64,000 nucleotides of DNA from contig JAOAPC010000024.1 in NCBI GenBank assembly GCA_025462735.1, forward strand, positions 62,001 to 126,000. The letters run 5' to 3'. Shown one piece after another: positions 44,483 to 54,600 of the stretch. Origin of the DNA: Acidobacteriaceae bacterium (GTDB taxonomy: Bacteria > Acidobacteriota > Terriglobia > Terriglobales > Acidobacteriaceae). A program made the position numbers and the translations under genes. The notes under the pieces were generated by a model. It was not told the DNA's origin. It searched no databases and saw only the letters and a program-made list of their open reading frames with translations. The first letter of the stretch is position 1. Every line of letters begins with the position of its first letter.

Positions 44483-47400
44483 CTACGAACTGCTTCTCTC
44501 CAACTCCGTATTCGGATTTCTCACCGCTGCCGTGTACGTGGTGCGCGGCCGCGTATTCAGATCATCGAGCATTCCGTAATTACGCGACTTTGCTTTCCAC
44601 TTGGATACCAGGCTGTTCGGGTCGTTAATGTTGCCAAACACAATTGCGTTCGCCGGGCAGGATTGCTGGCAAGCGGTCTGCAGCTCGCCATCGGCAATCT
44701 TCCGGTCCTCGCGTTCCGCGTCGATGCGCTTATGATTTATGCGCTGCACGCAGTAGGTGCACTTCTCCATTACGCCGCGGCTGCGCACGGTAACGTCGGG
44801 ATTGCGCTGCATCTTGAATTGCGGCGTGTCCCAATCCTGGAAAAGGAAGAAATTGAAACGCCGCACCTTGTAAGGACAGTTGTTCGAGCAATATCGCGTC
44901 CCAACGCAGCGGTTGTAAATCATGTCGTTCAAGCCTTCGGTGCTGTGCGTGGTAGCGCCAACCGGGCACACCAGTTCGCACGGGGCGTTCTCGCACTGCA
45001 TGCACGGGACCGGCTGGAAGTAGGCCTTAGGGTTATCGCGATCGCCTTGGTAGTAGGCGTCCACACGCAGCCAGTGCATGTGGCGGCCGCGATTCACCTG
45101 ATCTTTGCCAACGATGGGAATGTTATTTTCCGACTGGCAGGCAATGATGCAGTTGTTGCATCCGACGCACGCGTTCAGGTCAATCGCCATGCCCCAGGCG
45201 TAAGGCTCATTCAGGCTGACCCGTTCCCGTTCGGTTTCGTTGTAAAGGGTCTCGTTGGGCTGGGGCTTTTCCTCGTCGAACTCAGGTTCTTTTTTGTAAT
45301 CCTCAAGGTCCTTGACGCGAACCGCGGGACGCTGGGTCTCGCCCGTGTCCATGGTCTGGTAGCCCTGCGTGCTGGCGAGTATGTATTGCTGTCCGCGATT
45401 GGTGATTTGTTTCACCGAGTTCGCGAACCATGGAGCGTCGCTGTAACGCAATGTGTAAGTGTCGAAGCCCTGTTCGTTGCCTACGCGCCCGGCTCGCTGC
45501 CGTCCGTATCCCAGGAACACTGTGACTGAATTGTCGGGGTGCCCAGCCTGAATCCACACGGGCAGGTCGAGATACTTGCCGTTTTGCAGCTCAACCCGGA
45601 CCATGTCCATTTTCTTGATGTGCATACGTTCGGCCATGGCCGGGCCCATCAAGAGCGGGTTGTCCCAAGTGATCTTGGACATCGGCTTGGGAAGTTCCTG
45701 CAGCCATCCGTTGTTGGCGAAGCGGCCGTCGTAGACCGAAGGATCACGGCGGAAGTTGATCTCGATGGCGTTCTTGTCGGATGCCGAAGCTGAAGCAGAA
45801 AAGCTCGTCGCCTTTGCGGATACCTTCTTCGGTTGCGAAGTTGTGTCGTCAACCCAGCCCTGCTCGAGCCACTTGCGCCAGGTTTCATCAAATGGCGCTG
45901 GATGACCAGCAATGATTTGACTCGACTCCTTCGATTTCCAGTAGCTCTGAACAATCTCGTGGCCAGTGGGTTCGCCTTCTCCAGCCAGCACTGCCACTAA
46001 TTCGATCGCGCTCTTGCCGCCATAGAGCGGAGCAATCAACGGCTGCACAATGCTTACAGTTCCGTCGTAAGCGCGGGTGTCACCCCAGGCTTCAAGATAG
46101 TCGGCTTCGGGTATGTGCCAATGACAGAGTTCGGCAGTTTCGTCGTTATGCGAACCGAGATGAATGCGCAGCGGAACGTTGCTGTTCTTCAGGACATCTT
46201 TGAATCCGAAGTCGGCAGGCGCGTCATAAACCGGGTTGCCGCCCAAAAACACCAGCAGGTCGACCTTGCCAGCGCTCATGTCGGCAATGAGTTCTTTCAG
46301 CGAGTCATTGTGGCTGCCCACGTAAGCGAGGACAGGATCGGAGTAGAAAACAGTCTTGCCGACGTTGCCGAGTTGCTGGTTGAGCGCGTGAGCGAGCGCG
46401 TGAACTACGGGAGGCTGATGGTCGCCGGGGATGATGACGCTGGCTCCATGGCGGGCGTTCAGATCTTGCGTCACGGCGCCCAGAAATGCAGCGGCTGCCG
46501 GCGGCATCTGAACACCAAGGCCGCCAGAAAGATTTACCAAGTGAGCGGCAAAGCTCGCTATGTCCGACGCTCTTACTGACAATCGATGATCAGCTTTTGC
46601 TCCCGTTGACGTTGGCGTGCTCTCAATTGCATAGAAGCGGCTCATGTTGCCGGAGTCGGGATCGCGGCGCTTGGCGAAATCGCGCGCGTAGCGGGTCATT
46701 CCTGGGAAGCCAGCGTAGAGAAAATCGGCGTCGAGCGAGACGATTACATCGGCAGCATCGAGCTTGTAAGTGGTCTCAACCGGCTGGCCGAAGGCCATTC
46801 GCGCGCCCTCATAAACGTTGTCACGATTGACCGGCTCGTAGAAGTGCCACTTGGCCTGCGGAAATTTCTTGAGCAGTTGCTGCTTCTGGTCGGCGAGCGT
46901 GGGCGAGGAAAACGACTGCGACAGAATGCGGATCCCCGAGCCCTTCTTCGCCTGCTGCGAATTCAGCGGCTCTCGCAGCGCATTGACCAGTTCGCCCCAG
47001 GTTGAAACGTTGCCAAGATTAGAGACGTTCTGCGAGCGGTCAGGATCGTACAAGTTGAGAATCGAAGCTTGCGCGTAAACGTCCGTCCCGCCAAGGCTCG
47101 CCTGATGACGGTCATTGCCTTCAATTTTGATGGGACGGTATTCACGGCTGGTGACCAAAAGCGGCGTCGCGTATCCACCCAGCGTAAATGCCGTGGCGTA
47201 GAACATGGGGCGGCCGAGAACCAATTCTTCCGGCTGTTTGACATAAGGGACAATCGGCTCGAAGGGCTGCTTGGTGCAGGCGGTCATGCCGGCCAGGGCC
47301 AGCGATGATCCCATCAGTTTGAAGAACCCGCGCCGTGAAACCGCGTCCACCCACTCCGAGGCGCCTTTGGGGAACTCGCGGTGCATCATCTCGCGGAATT

Positions 47401-47554
47401 CGGCACTGCCGGCCAGTTCTTCCAGGCTGCGCCAGAACTCCGGCGCATTCTTCTTCTCGATATCGGAGCGGACCTGCACCAGATCGAGCTTGTCCTTTTT
47501 GCTGGGACAAACTGCTTCGGTGTGCGGCTTGCCGTTTTGATCTTCGTTTTGCAT
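44483..47554 (-). CDS. actB: Alternative complex III Fe-S subunit ActB (molybdopterin-fold plus ferredoxin)
   Basis: This 1023-residue protein joins a catalytically inactive molybdopterin-oxidoreductase-like part (about residues 100-740) to a ferredoxin-like part with four cysteine clusters: ACVGCNNC, CMQCENAPCELVCP, CVGTRYCSNNCP with CTYC, and ACQQSCP. In studied complexes these hold three 4Fe-4S and one 3Fe-4S cluster. A twin-arginine signal (SRRGFFKLMG, R74-R75) sits behind an N-terminal extension of about 70 residues, as is usual for ActB. ATG at 47554 is preferred; the upstream frame starts within a repeat-like segment. It is separated from actA by an unusual palindrome-rich gap. Confidence 0.95.
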   Translation of the reverse strand: MQNEDQNGKPHTEAVCPSKKDKLDLVQVRSDIEKKNAPEFWRSLEELAGSAEFREMMHREFPKGASEWVDAVSRRGFFKLMGSSLALAGMTACTKQPFEPIVPYVKQPEELVLGRPMFYATAFTLGGYATPLLVTSREYRPIKIEGNDRHQASLGGTDVYAQASILNLYDPDRSQNVSNLGNVSTWGELVNALREPLNSQQAKKGSGIRILSQSFSSPTLADQKQQLLKKFPQAKWHFYEPVNRDNVYEGARMAFGQPVETTYKLDAADVIVSLDADFLYAGFPGMTRYARDFAKRRDPDSGNMSRFYAIESTPTSTGAKADHRLSVRASDIASFAAHLVNLSGGLGVQMPPAAAAFLGAVTQDLNARHGASVIIPGDHQPPVVHALAHALNQQLGNVGKTVFYSDPVLAYVGSHNDSLKELIADMSAGKVDLLVFLGGNPVYDAPADFGFKDVLKNSNVPLRIHLGSHNDETAELCHWHIPEADYLEAWGDTRAYDGTVSIVQPLIAPLYGGKSAIELVAVLAGEGEPTGHEIVQSYWKSKESSQIIAGHPAPFDETWRKWLEQGWVDDTTSQPKKVSAKATSFSASASASDKNAIEINFRRDPSVYDGRFANNGWLQELPKPMSKITWDNPLLMGPAMAERMHIKKMDMVRVELQNGKYLDLPVWIQAGHPDNSVTVFLGYGRQRAGRVGNEQGFDTYTLRYSDAPWFANSVKQITNRGQQYILASTQGYQTMDTGETQRPAVRVKDLEDYKKEPEFDEEKPQPNETLYNETERERVSLNEPYAWGMAIDLNACVGCNNCIIACQSENNIPIVGKDQVNRGRHMHWLRVDAYYQGDRDNPKAYFQPVPCMQCENAPCELVCPVGATTHSTEGLNDMIYNRCVGTRYCSNNCPYKVRRFNFFLFQDWDTPQFKMQRNPDVTVRSRGVMEKCTYCVQRINHKRIDAEREDRKIADGELQTACQQSCPANAIVFGNINDPNSLVSKWKAKSRNYGMLDDLNTRPRTTYTAAVRNPNTELERSSS

Positions 47555-47599
47555 TAATTCTGTGCCGTCCCTTCGGGACTCACATCGATCTTCTTTGTC

Positions 47600-47770
47600 G
47601 CCCGGCACTGCCGTGCCGGGCTTTCATATGCCGCCCCTTCGGGGCTAAATCAGTTTTCCTGCTTATGCCCTCAGGGGCTAAAGCCCCTGAAATGCTCAAC
47701 CTTATTTGCAGGCCTGAAGGCCTGCTCCACCCAAAAGCCTTCAGCGCTAAAGCACTGCTCCACCCAAAAC
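47600..47770. repeat. Cluster of palindromes between actA and actB
   Basis: At least four hairpin-forming palindromes follow one another: 47600-47621 (9-bp stem GCCCGGCAC), 47633-47645 (GCCCC/GGGGC), 47671-47690 (TCAGGGGCT/AGCCCCTGA) and 47708-47725 (GCAGGCCT/AGGCCTGC). GCTCCACCCAAAA then occurs twice (about 47725 and 47757). No ORF fits. Inside an operon such structures may end or stabilise part of the transcript, changing the ratio of actA to the rest. Confidence 0.8.
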
Positions 47771-47825
47771 CGAATCCTGGCAAATCCAGCGCCTACCCAA
47801 AAAACCGCCACTCCACAAAACAACC

Positions 47826-48521
47826 TCACCTGTGACACGTGGAGCAACTTGTAATATCCATCACGCTACGCAAGTTGTACTTGTGTACTAGGTGTTTGCC
47901 GAGCGAAATCTGATCCGTATAGCTGACCCCGTCCACCACTACCGGCAAATCTGTGGTTGGCTGCTGGTAACGCATGTTGAAAACCTGATCGCGCGGGCGC
48001 AAATTTTTCTCCGGCGCGCGATGGCATTGGATGCACCACTCCATCTGCAGCGACGCGTAATTGAACATCAGCGGCATGCGGTCAACGGGCCCGTGGCAGG
48101 TATTGCAGCCCACGCCCTTGTTGATGTGAATGCTGTGGTCAAAGTAAACAAAATCGGGCAGATCGTTCACCCGGTTCCAGACCAGAGACTTTCCGGTGCG
48201 AAAGCTTTCGCGCACCGGCTCTAGCAGCGGCGCCGCTGTCCAGATCTGCGAATGGCAGTTCATGCAGGTCTTCGTCGGGGGAATGCCGGCGAAACTCGAA
48301 GTCTCAACCGAGGTGTGGCAGTAACGGCAATCGATGCCGAGGCCAGCGACGTGGTGCTGATGGCTGAAAGGCGCGGGTTGCGGACGGGCCACACCTGCAT
48401 AAGTCACATATGGGGAGCGCTGAAGATTGACGCATGCCCAGAGTGCGAATGCGAGCGTGAAAATACCCGCATAAATCGAGGCCCTGGAGGCGACGTTAGC
48501 GCTGCGATGGAAAATCTGCAT
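47826..48521 (-). CDS. actA: Alternative complex III pentahaem cytochrome c ActA
   Basis: This 231-residue protein has an N-terminal membrane helix/signal (about 15-32) and five CxxCH sites at residues 65, 86, 139, 163 and 226 (CRYCH, CMNCH, CNTCH, CIQCH, CSTCH). It takes electrons from the Fe-S clusters of ActB. It is first in the operon. Upstream, at 48634-48649, TGACG and CGTCA form a small inverted repeat six bases apart, a possible operator in a promoter region of about 170 bases. Confidence 0.95.
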   Translation of the reverse strand: MQIFHRSANVASRASIYAGIFTLAFALWACVNLQRSPYVTYAGVARPQPAPFSHQHHVAGLGIDCRYCHTSVETSSFAGIPPTKTCMNCHSQIWTAAPLLEPVRESFRTGKSLVWNRVNDLPDFVYFDHSIHINKGVGCNTCHGPVDRMPLMFNYASLQMEWCIQCHRAPEKNLRPRDQVFNMRYQQPTTDLPVVVDGVSYTDQISLGKHLVHKYNLRSVMDITSCSTCHR

Positions 48522-48690
48522 CGATCAGGATTTTTCTTTACAGCGGAATCTGAATGCGACCCGAGTCTTTACTGGAAAATTTGCAGCTCGTATTTTAAAA
48601 CCGGCAATTATAGCAGTTTGCCAGAGTTGTAAATGACGTTTAGTCGTCAGACTGAAAAAAATTCCGAGAAGAAACCAAAGTCGGTCCATT

Positions 48691-50136
48691 TCATCTCAGA
48701 TTCATTACCAGTAGTTTGGGTTCAGTCATTTCTTCAATCGCGTAACGCAGGCCTTCGCGTCCCAAACCAGAGTCTTTCACTCCGCCGTAAGGCATGTGAT
48801 CGATCCGGAAACTTGGCACGTCGCCGGCGATGACTCCGCCGACTTCCAATTCTTCATAGGCTTGAAAGATGCGGTTAGCATCGCGGGTGAACACGCCCGC
48901 TTGCAACCCGTATGGCGATTCGTTGATCCGCCGCAGCGCAGCTGAAAAATCGTCGTAGGACTCAATAGTGACAACCGGAGCAAAAATTTCCTGGCAATTC
49001 ACTTTCATGTCCGGACGCGTGCCTGTAAGCACGGTCGGTTCGAGAATCGAGCCATGCCGTTTGCCGCCGCACAGCAGAGTTGCCCCATCCTGCACCGCTT
49101 CCTGCACCCACTCGCTGGCGCGAATGGCGTCGCTTTCGCGAATGAGAGGGCCGAGGTCGGTGGACTCGTCCATGGGATCGCCTACTTGCAATCGGCTTAC
49201 GCCTTCGAGAAGCAAATCGGTGAATTTCTTAAAAGCTGAACGCTCCACCAGGATTCGCTGCACTGATATGCAGGTCTGGCCAGCGTAACTGAATCCGCCA
49301 GTAACGCAACGCTCGGCAGCCCAGGCAAGATCGGTATCACTGTGCACGATTACGCCGGCATTGCCGCCGAGTTCGAGCACCACTTTTTTCTTACCCGCGC
49401 GGCGTTTGATTTCCCACCCGACTGGAGCGCTGCCGGTGAAACTGATCATCTTTAAACGGTCGTCAGTGATCAAAAGTCCGGCGTCTTCGTTCGAGAGCGG
49501 AATCACGTTGAAAGCGCCGTCGGGAAGTCCGGCCTGTTCGACAGCTTCGGCCAGGAGAAATGAAGTCAACGGGGTTTGCGGCGCCGGCTTCAAAATGATC
49601 GGGCAGCCGCTCGCGATGGCGGGTGCGACTTTGTGCGCCACCAGATTGAGCGGAAAATTAAACGGAGTAATGCCCGCTATCGGACCGAGCGGAAACCGGC
49701 GCACAATCCCCCAGCGTCCGGAGGTGAATTGCTGCCAATCGAGCGACAAATACTCGCCCGGAATGCGAGTGGTCTCTTCGGCGGCGACGGTAAAGGTGAA
49801 AACAGCTCGTTCTACCTCGGTCCGCGCCGCCTTCAGCGGTTTGCCTGCCTCCTGCGCCATGGTGCGCGCAAACTCCTCTTTGTGCGAGGTGATGTACTGC
49901 GCGATGGAACGCAGAACTCGCTGCCGTTCGAAGGCCGGAAGCCTGCGCGTGCTGCCAAATGCGCGGACAGCAGACTGAATGGCGCGTTCTACATGCTCGG
50001 CATTGCCCTGAAAAACTGTCGCCAAAGGCGTGCCGTCGTACGGGGCCCGGATCTCAACCGGAGTTCCTTCCTCCAGCCATTTACCGGCCAGATAGAAACC
50101 TCGCGTGCGGACTGGAACTGTCGTCATCTGGGCCAT
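48691..50136 (-). CDS. NAD(P)-dependent aldehyde dehydrogenase
   Basis: This 481-residue protein has the catalytic cysteine in GQTCISVQR, the general-base glutamate in LELGGNAG and the cofactor motif FTGSAPVGWEI. The C-terminal PYGGVKDSGLGREG is typical. It resembles the lactaldehyde/glyceraldehyde-3-phosphate dehydrogenase-like branch, but the substrate cannot be fixed. GGAGG six bases before the ATG at 50136 decides the start; the frame runs 67 codons further without protein-like content. It lies divergent to the amidase across 73 bases. Confidence 0.93.
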   Translation of the reverse strand: MAQMTTVPVRTRGFYLAGKWLEEGTPVEIRAPYDGTPLATVFQGNAEHVERAIQSAVRAFGSTRRLPAFERQRVLRSIAQYITSHKEEFARTMAQEAGKPLKAARTEVERAVFTFTVAAEETTRIPGEYLSLDWQQFTSGRWGIVRRFPLGPIAGITPFNFPLNLVAHKVAPAIASGCPIILKPAPQTPLTSFLLAEAVEQAGLPDGAFNVIPLSNEDAGLLITDDRLKMISFTGSAPVGWEIKRRAGKKKVVLELGGNAGVIVHSDTDLAWAAERCVTGGFSYAGQTCISVQRILVERSAFKKFTDLLLEGVSRLQVGDPMDESTDLGPLIRESDAIRASEWVQEAVQDGATLLCGGKRHGSILEPTVLTGTRPDMKVNCQEIFAPVVTIESYDDFSAALRRINESPYGLQAGVFTRDANRIFQAYEELEVGGVIAGDVPSFRIDHMPYGGVKDSGLGREGLRYAIEEMTEPKLLVMNLR

Positions 50137-50209
50137 GGTGGACCTCCGAACAAATCGATTATAGGCAAGCTCGAAAAAGAATGCGCGAAGCACGATAAGA
50201 TGACGCGAA

Positions 50210-51532
50210 ATGAAATTACGTTCTATTGCAGAGACGGCAGAACGAGTTCGAAGGCGGGAGATTTCGCCGGTGGAACTGGTCCGCGAATGCCTGGAGAGAA
50301 TTGACCGGCTGAATCCCACGCTGAATGCTTTTATCACGGTGACTGCCGAATCGGCGCTGGCTGAGGCCCAAGAAGCTGAACGCGAGATTCAAGCGGGGAA
50401 GTGGCGCGGGCCGCTGCACGGAATCCCAATCGGATTGAAAGACCTGATGGATACGGCGGGAGTCAAGACGACCGCAGCCAGCGCAGTGTTTCGCGACCGC
50501 GTGCCCGATGAAGACGCTGATGTTGTGAAGAAGCTGAAAGCCGCTGGGGCTGTGCTGATGGGCAAGCAAAACCTGCATGAATTTGCCTATGGTGGCAGTT
50601 CGCTCATTAGCCACTTCGGGCCGGTGCGAAATCCTGTCAACACGGAGTTCATCGCGGGAGGCTCTTCCGGCGGATCCGCCGCTGCTGTCGCCTCGGGAAT
50701 GTGTTACGCCGCAATCGGTACAGACACCGCGGGTTCCATCCGCGAGCCGGCCGCTTTGTGCGGAGTTGTGGGACTAAAGCCGTCTTATGGATTAGTGAGC
50801 ACGCGCGGAATTATTCCGCTGTCTTTTTCGCTCGACCATGCGGGGCCGATCACGCGGTCAGTTGAGGACGCCGCGATTGTTCTCGATGCGATCGCAGGGA
50901 CCTCCGACGGCGCAAATTATCGGGAAAGTCTGACAACTGGCATTCACGACTTCGTCATCGGAGTTCCGCGGAAATATTTCTATGAAGATTTGGACAGCGA
51001 AATTGCTTTAGCGATAGATGAGGTTATTAATCGTCTTGGAAAGCTCGCGAAATCCGTCCGGGTTGTCGAGTGTCCAATTGATGAGGACCGTACGGTATTC
51101 CTTGCGGAATCGCACGCCTATCATCGCGACAAGATTGCTTCAGCTCCAGAGTTGTACGATCCGGAAACTCTACGGCGCGTTCGCATGGGCGATACGGTCA
51201 CCGAGACCGAGTACCAGAACGCGACGGCCCAGTTGCAGCTCGCTCGTCAGGAAATTACGAAAACATTTCGCGATGTGGATGTTCTTGTAACTCCTACCAC
51301 TCCGGTCCCCTCGCCACGAATTTCTGACTTATTGAAGGACATATCACTCCTTCGTCCGGCTGAAGTGATCTTGCTCCGCAATACCCGCCCGGTGAATGTT
51401 TGGGGACTACCGGCGATTTCCGTTCCGTGCGGATTCACTTCGGAGGGGCTGCCGATTGGATTGCAAATCATCGGACCGCCGAACGGCGAGCCCAAGGTGT
51501 TGCGGGCGGCATTCGCATATGAACAGGGATGA
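50210..51532 (+). CDS. Amidase-signature family protein
   Basis: This 440-residue hydrolase shows the Ser-cisSer-Lys triad: K77 in IGLKDLM, the GGSSGGSAAA serine near 152 and S176 in GTDTAGSIREP. The nearby LKPSYGLVSTRG segment is also characteristic. It resembles GatA and general amidases, but no gatB or gatC is adjacent, so a role in tRNA amidation is unlikely to be encoded here as a unit. The C-terminus is intact. Confidence 0.88.
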   Translation: MKLRSIAETAERVRRREISPVELVRECLERIDRLNPTLNAFITVTAESALAEAQEAEREIQAGKWRGPLHGIPIGLKDLMDTAGVKTTAASAVFRDRVPDEDADVVKKLKAAGAVLMGKQNLHEFAYGGSSLISHFGPVRNPVNTEFIAGGSSGGSAAAVASGMCYAAIGTDTAGSIREPAALCGVVGLKPSYGLVSTRGIIPLSFSLDHAGPITRSVEDAAIVLDAIAGTSDGANYRESLTTGIHDFVIGVPRKYFYEDLDSEIALAIDEVINRLGKLAKSVRVVECPIDEDRTVFLAESHAYHRDKIASAPELYDPETLRRVRMGDTVTETEYQNATAQLQLARQEITKTFRDVDVLVTPTTPVPSPRISDLLKDISLLRPAEVILLRNTRPVNVWGLPAISVPCGFTSEGLPIGLQIIGPPNGEPKVLRAAFAYEQG

Positions 51533-51560
51533 TGAGGTCTTGTTCGTAAAGCGGAGCTTT

Positions 51561-51661
51561 GCCCTGAACGAAGTCTAGGGATGTCCTCCGCGAAAAAATC
51601 AGAAACCACGAAGGACACCCTTCGACTTCGCTCAGGGCAGGCTCCGGTACACGAAGGAAAA
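51561..51661. repeat. Nested repeats between amidase and transglutaminase genes
   Basis: GCCCTGAACGAAGTCTAGGG (51561-51580) is an imperfect reverse complement (about 17 of 20) of the string at 51619-51638. The latter lies inside a copy of the CACGAAGGA repeat (51604-51618 and 51649-51661), interrupting it by 30 bases. The gap lies between two convergent stops, so a hairpin here could act as a two-way terminator. Confidence 0.65.
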
Positions 51662-51680
51662 CAATCTCATGCAGGTCTAT

Positions 51681-54600
51681 TCAATCCACCGAGTGCACGT
51701 CTTCGGGTAGCATCATCACGAAGTCACATTCGCGGGAATTTTGCGAACACGAGAGGATGCCGCGGCGCAGAATCTTTGTGGGCGTGTCATCGGGAAACGC
51801 GAAATCGATTTTTGAGTTGCGGAGGTTTTCGGTCAGCGGCTTCAGCTTCTCTTCGCCGCTGATAAATTTGGCGGCCGCAACTTTGGCATCGCCAGAGGAC
51901 GAAGTCACGATGACAAAGAACTCTGCTGTTCCGCTGACCGGAGCAGTCTTTCCCAGCTTAATGGTGCGCAAACTCTGGAGATCCAGGCGATGTTGATCAA
52001 CCACTTTGGGCACGTTTGCGTCGCCACCGACCAGCGCGGCCAGGCGCCCTTTGGTCTCGAGCGCCGGGCGCAGTCCGGACAACGACATAGCGTAAGTGCG
52101 AATCGCGTCGTCCTTCCGCCCGCGCTTTTCGTAAATCTCTGCCAGGTGATCGCCGACTTCTCCGTGCTCGCCCAATGTCCACGCGGCGTTCACGTATTTT
52201 TGGGCTTTCTCCATATCGCCGCGGGCGAAATAGACCCAGCCGAGCGTGTCCCAGTCGGCGTCAAGCGCGGAGACCATTGCGAGATCGCGGTCCGATAGCT
52301 GGTCGAGAGAAAGATTACGCAGAGAGTTAGCGATTGCGGTAACGGCGGATTCGGCGTATTGCTGCGCGCGGTCGAGGTGCGCCTTCTTGACCGAGAGCTG
52401 GTAAGCAATGTTGTTCCATACTTCCGGCGTGGCGGAGATTTCCGTCGCGCGATCAAACGCGGCTAGGGCCTTTTCGTCCTGGCTCAGATTGAGGTACGCA
52501 TCGCCCAGGCTGATTTGCAAGCCCGCATCATCCGGCTTGAGCGAAACCGCTTTCTCCAGTTCGGGCGCGGCCTTGTCGTACTGGTGCGCTTCCGCATACA
52601 TGCTGCCGAGCGCAGCATGAGCATATTCGCTGAGTGGATCGATTTCTAACGCCTTATTGAAGGCAGCGGCGGCATCATCGTATTTGCGGGAGGTGGTGTA
52701 AGCCCAACCCAGCGCGCCGTACGCGTACTCATCGTAAGGATTCAGCTCGGCCTGCTTCTTGAATGCCGCGATCGCGTCATCTGTTTGTCGAACTAGCATG
52801 TATGCGCGTCCCAGGTCCATCCATGCCGTCTTGTGCTTGGGATCGGCATCTACTACGCGCTTGAAAAGTTCGATTGCAGATTTGTAATTCCCACGGTCGA
52901 ATGAAGCCTTTGCTGCGTCGTAGAGATCATCGCCTTTCAGGTCGGAAGAAAGCGTTGGCGATCCCGCAGCGCTGCTATCGATCGAGAGATGTTGAGTCGC
53001 GTCGGTCAGCACCGCGTGGCGAAACGCAAGATAATCGCTCGAGCGAGCCGATGGCAGTTCGTTGATGCTGGTCACCAGCGTGCGTGCCGCACTGAAGACG
53101 TTGTTCTGGACTTTGTAAGTGGCCTCGTAATGGGCATAGTCGCGCTTCATGGAAAACGGAAGCGGCGCTCTTTCCGTGTACTTGGCGGGAAATTCCAGGC
53201 GCAGGCTATAGACGTATTCGATCGGCGATCCAATCTTGACCGGATCGGCACTGTCTTGATCTACGTCCGCCAGGTTGATTTGCGAGAGCGGCAGTGGGAA
53301 GTCGGATTTCTTCTTCGACCAGTCGAGAAAATTTGCGGCTTCGATTTTGTAATCAATCTTGAACGCTTCATGGGTCTGGGCGGGGTCGCTCACATTAAGC
53401 TCGGAAACTTCGCCGGTGAGACCGCTGAAAGTATTCATCTGCTTGACCCACTCAGTCCACTTGTTACGGGGAACGTGGCGGAAGAGCATGCGCATGTAGA
53501 GCTCGGTATCGCCGCGAAGCTCATATTTCACATGCGCGCTGAGCTTGCCAAACTCGGTTACCTTGCCGTCCATTTCCGAGACCTGCCGGTTCACCATAGG
53601 CGGGTCGGCAGGCGTCTCTTCGAGATGCGGAACGCCGTCCTGAGGAATGATGAGCGCCTGCTTCTTTCGCAGAACTGACGCCAGCAGCCGGAAAGGCGCC
53701 ACTTCGGTCGTCGAGTCCATCCAGATTTCTTCCTTTTCTTTACCGAGCGGCACCATGGTGAACACGTGGTCGAATTGCGACGGCGAAGGAATGTCGGGAT
53801 CGATCTTGCGGCCGGAATTAATCAAGACCGAAGAAGCGTGATAACCGGACGCTTCGAGCAAGGACGCGAGCAGCGTGTGCTTGTCCTTGCAATCGCCGTA
53901 TGCATTGTGAAGCACGTCAGCGGCCGAGTGTGGCTGGAAACGCCCCACTCCGAAAGAAAGGCTGATGTAGCGGAAGTTGGGGCCGACGTAATCATAGAGA
54001 GCCGCGATCTTATCCAGGTCGGTGGTCTTGCCCTTGGTGAGTTCCGCGGCCCGGGCGCGAATCTCCGGGGTGGGCTGGCGCCGGTCTTTTTCGAGCGAAG
54101 CATACCAGCGGCCCATTTCTTCCCAGCTCGCGAACGTGGTCATCTGCACGGCGGGGACTTCGGGTTCTTTAGAGGCGTGCTTTTGTTTTTCCTTGTCTTT
54201 CTTCTTTTCCTCTTCGTCCTTGTCGACGTGGGAGCTGGCCCAGGTATACACGCGGCGGTCTTTGTCGTCCGCGATCTTTGGATCGTTGCCAGGTTTAGTC
54301 TTCAGCTTGATGGTGCGGTCTTTGGGAACATCAAGGACGAGCTGCTCGTCGAGCACGGTCCCGAATTTCGCGAAGTCGTACTCCATCCAAAACTGGCTAG
54401 TCGCGAGTGGGGTTTGGGTGATGGTAACGAAATCGTATTCCAGTTCTTCTCCCGGCCGCAGCCCAGGAACGGTAATGTGCTTCTGGCGATAGTCGGTATA
54501 GACCGGAGCATCTCTTTCGAGCGGAATGCTCAAATCCTGCACCGAGTCCTGCGGGGCGGTCACGGTCGAGCCGTCCAGCTTCAGCACCCGGACGAAGGGA

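Noticed and set aside
44663-45529. 288-codon plus-strand frame
   Set aside because: Antisense to the ferredoxin part of actB with its four cysteine clusters.
47600-47770. Possible CRISPR-like array because of repeated palindromes
   Set aside because: The palindromes differ from each other, there are no regular spacers and no cas genes in the window.
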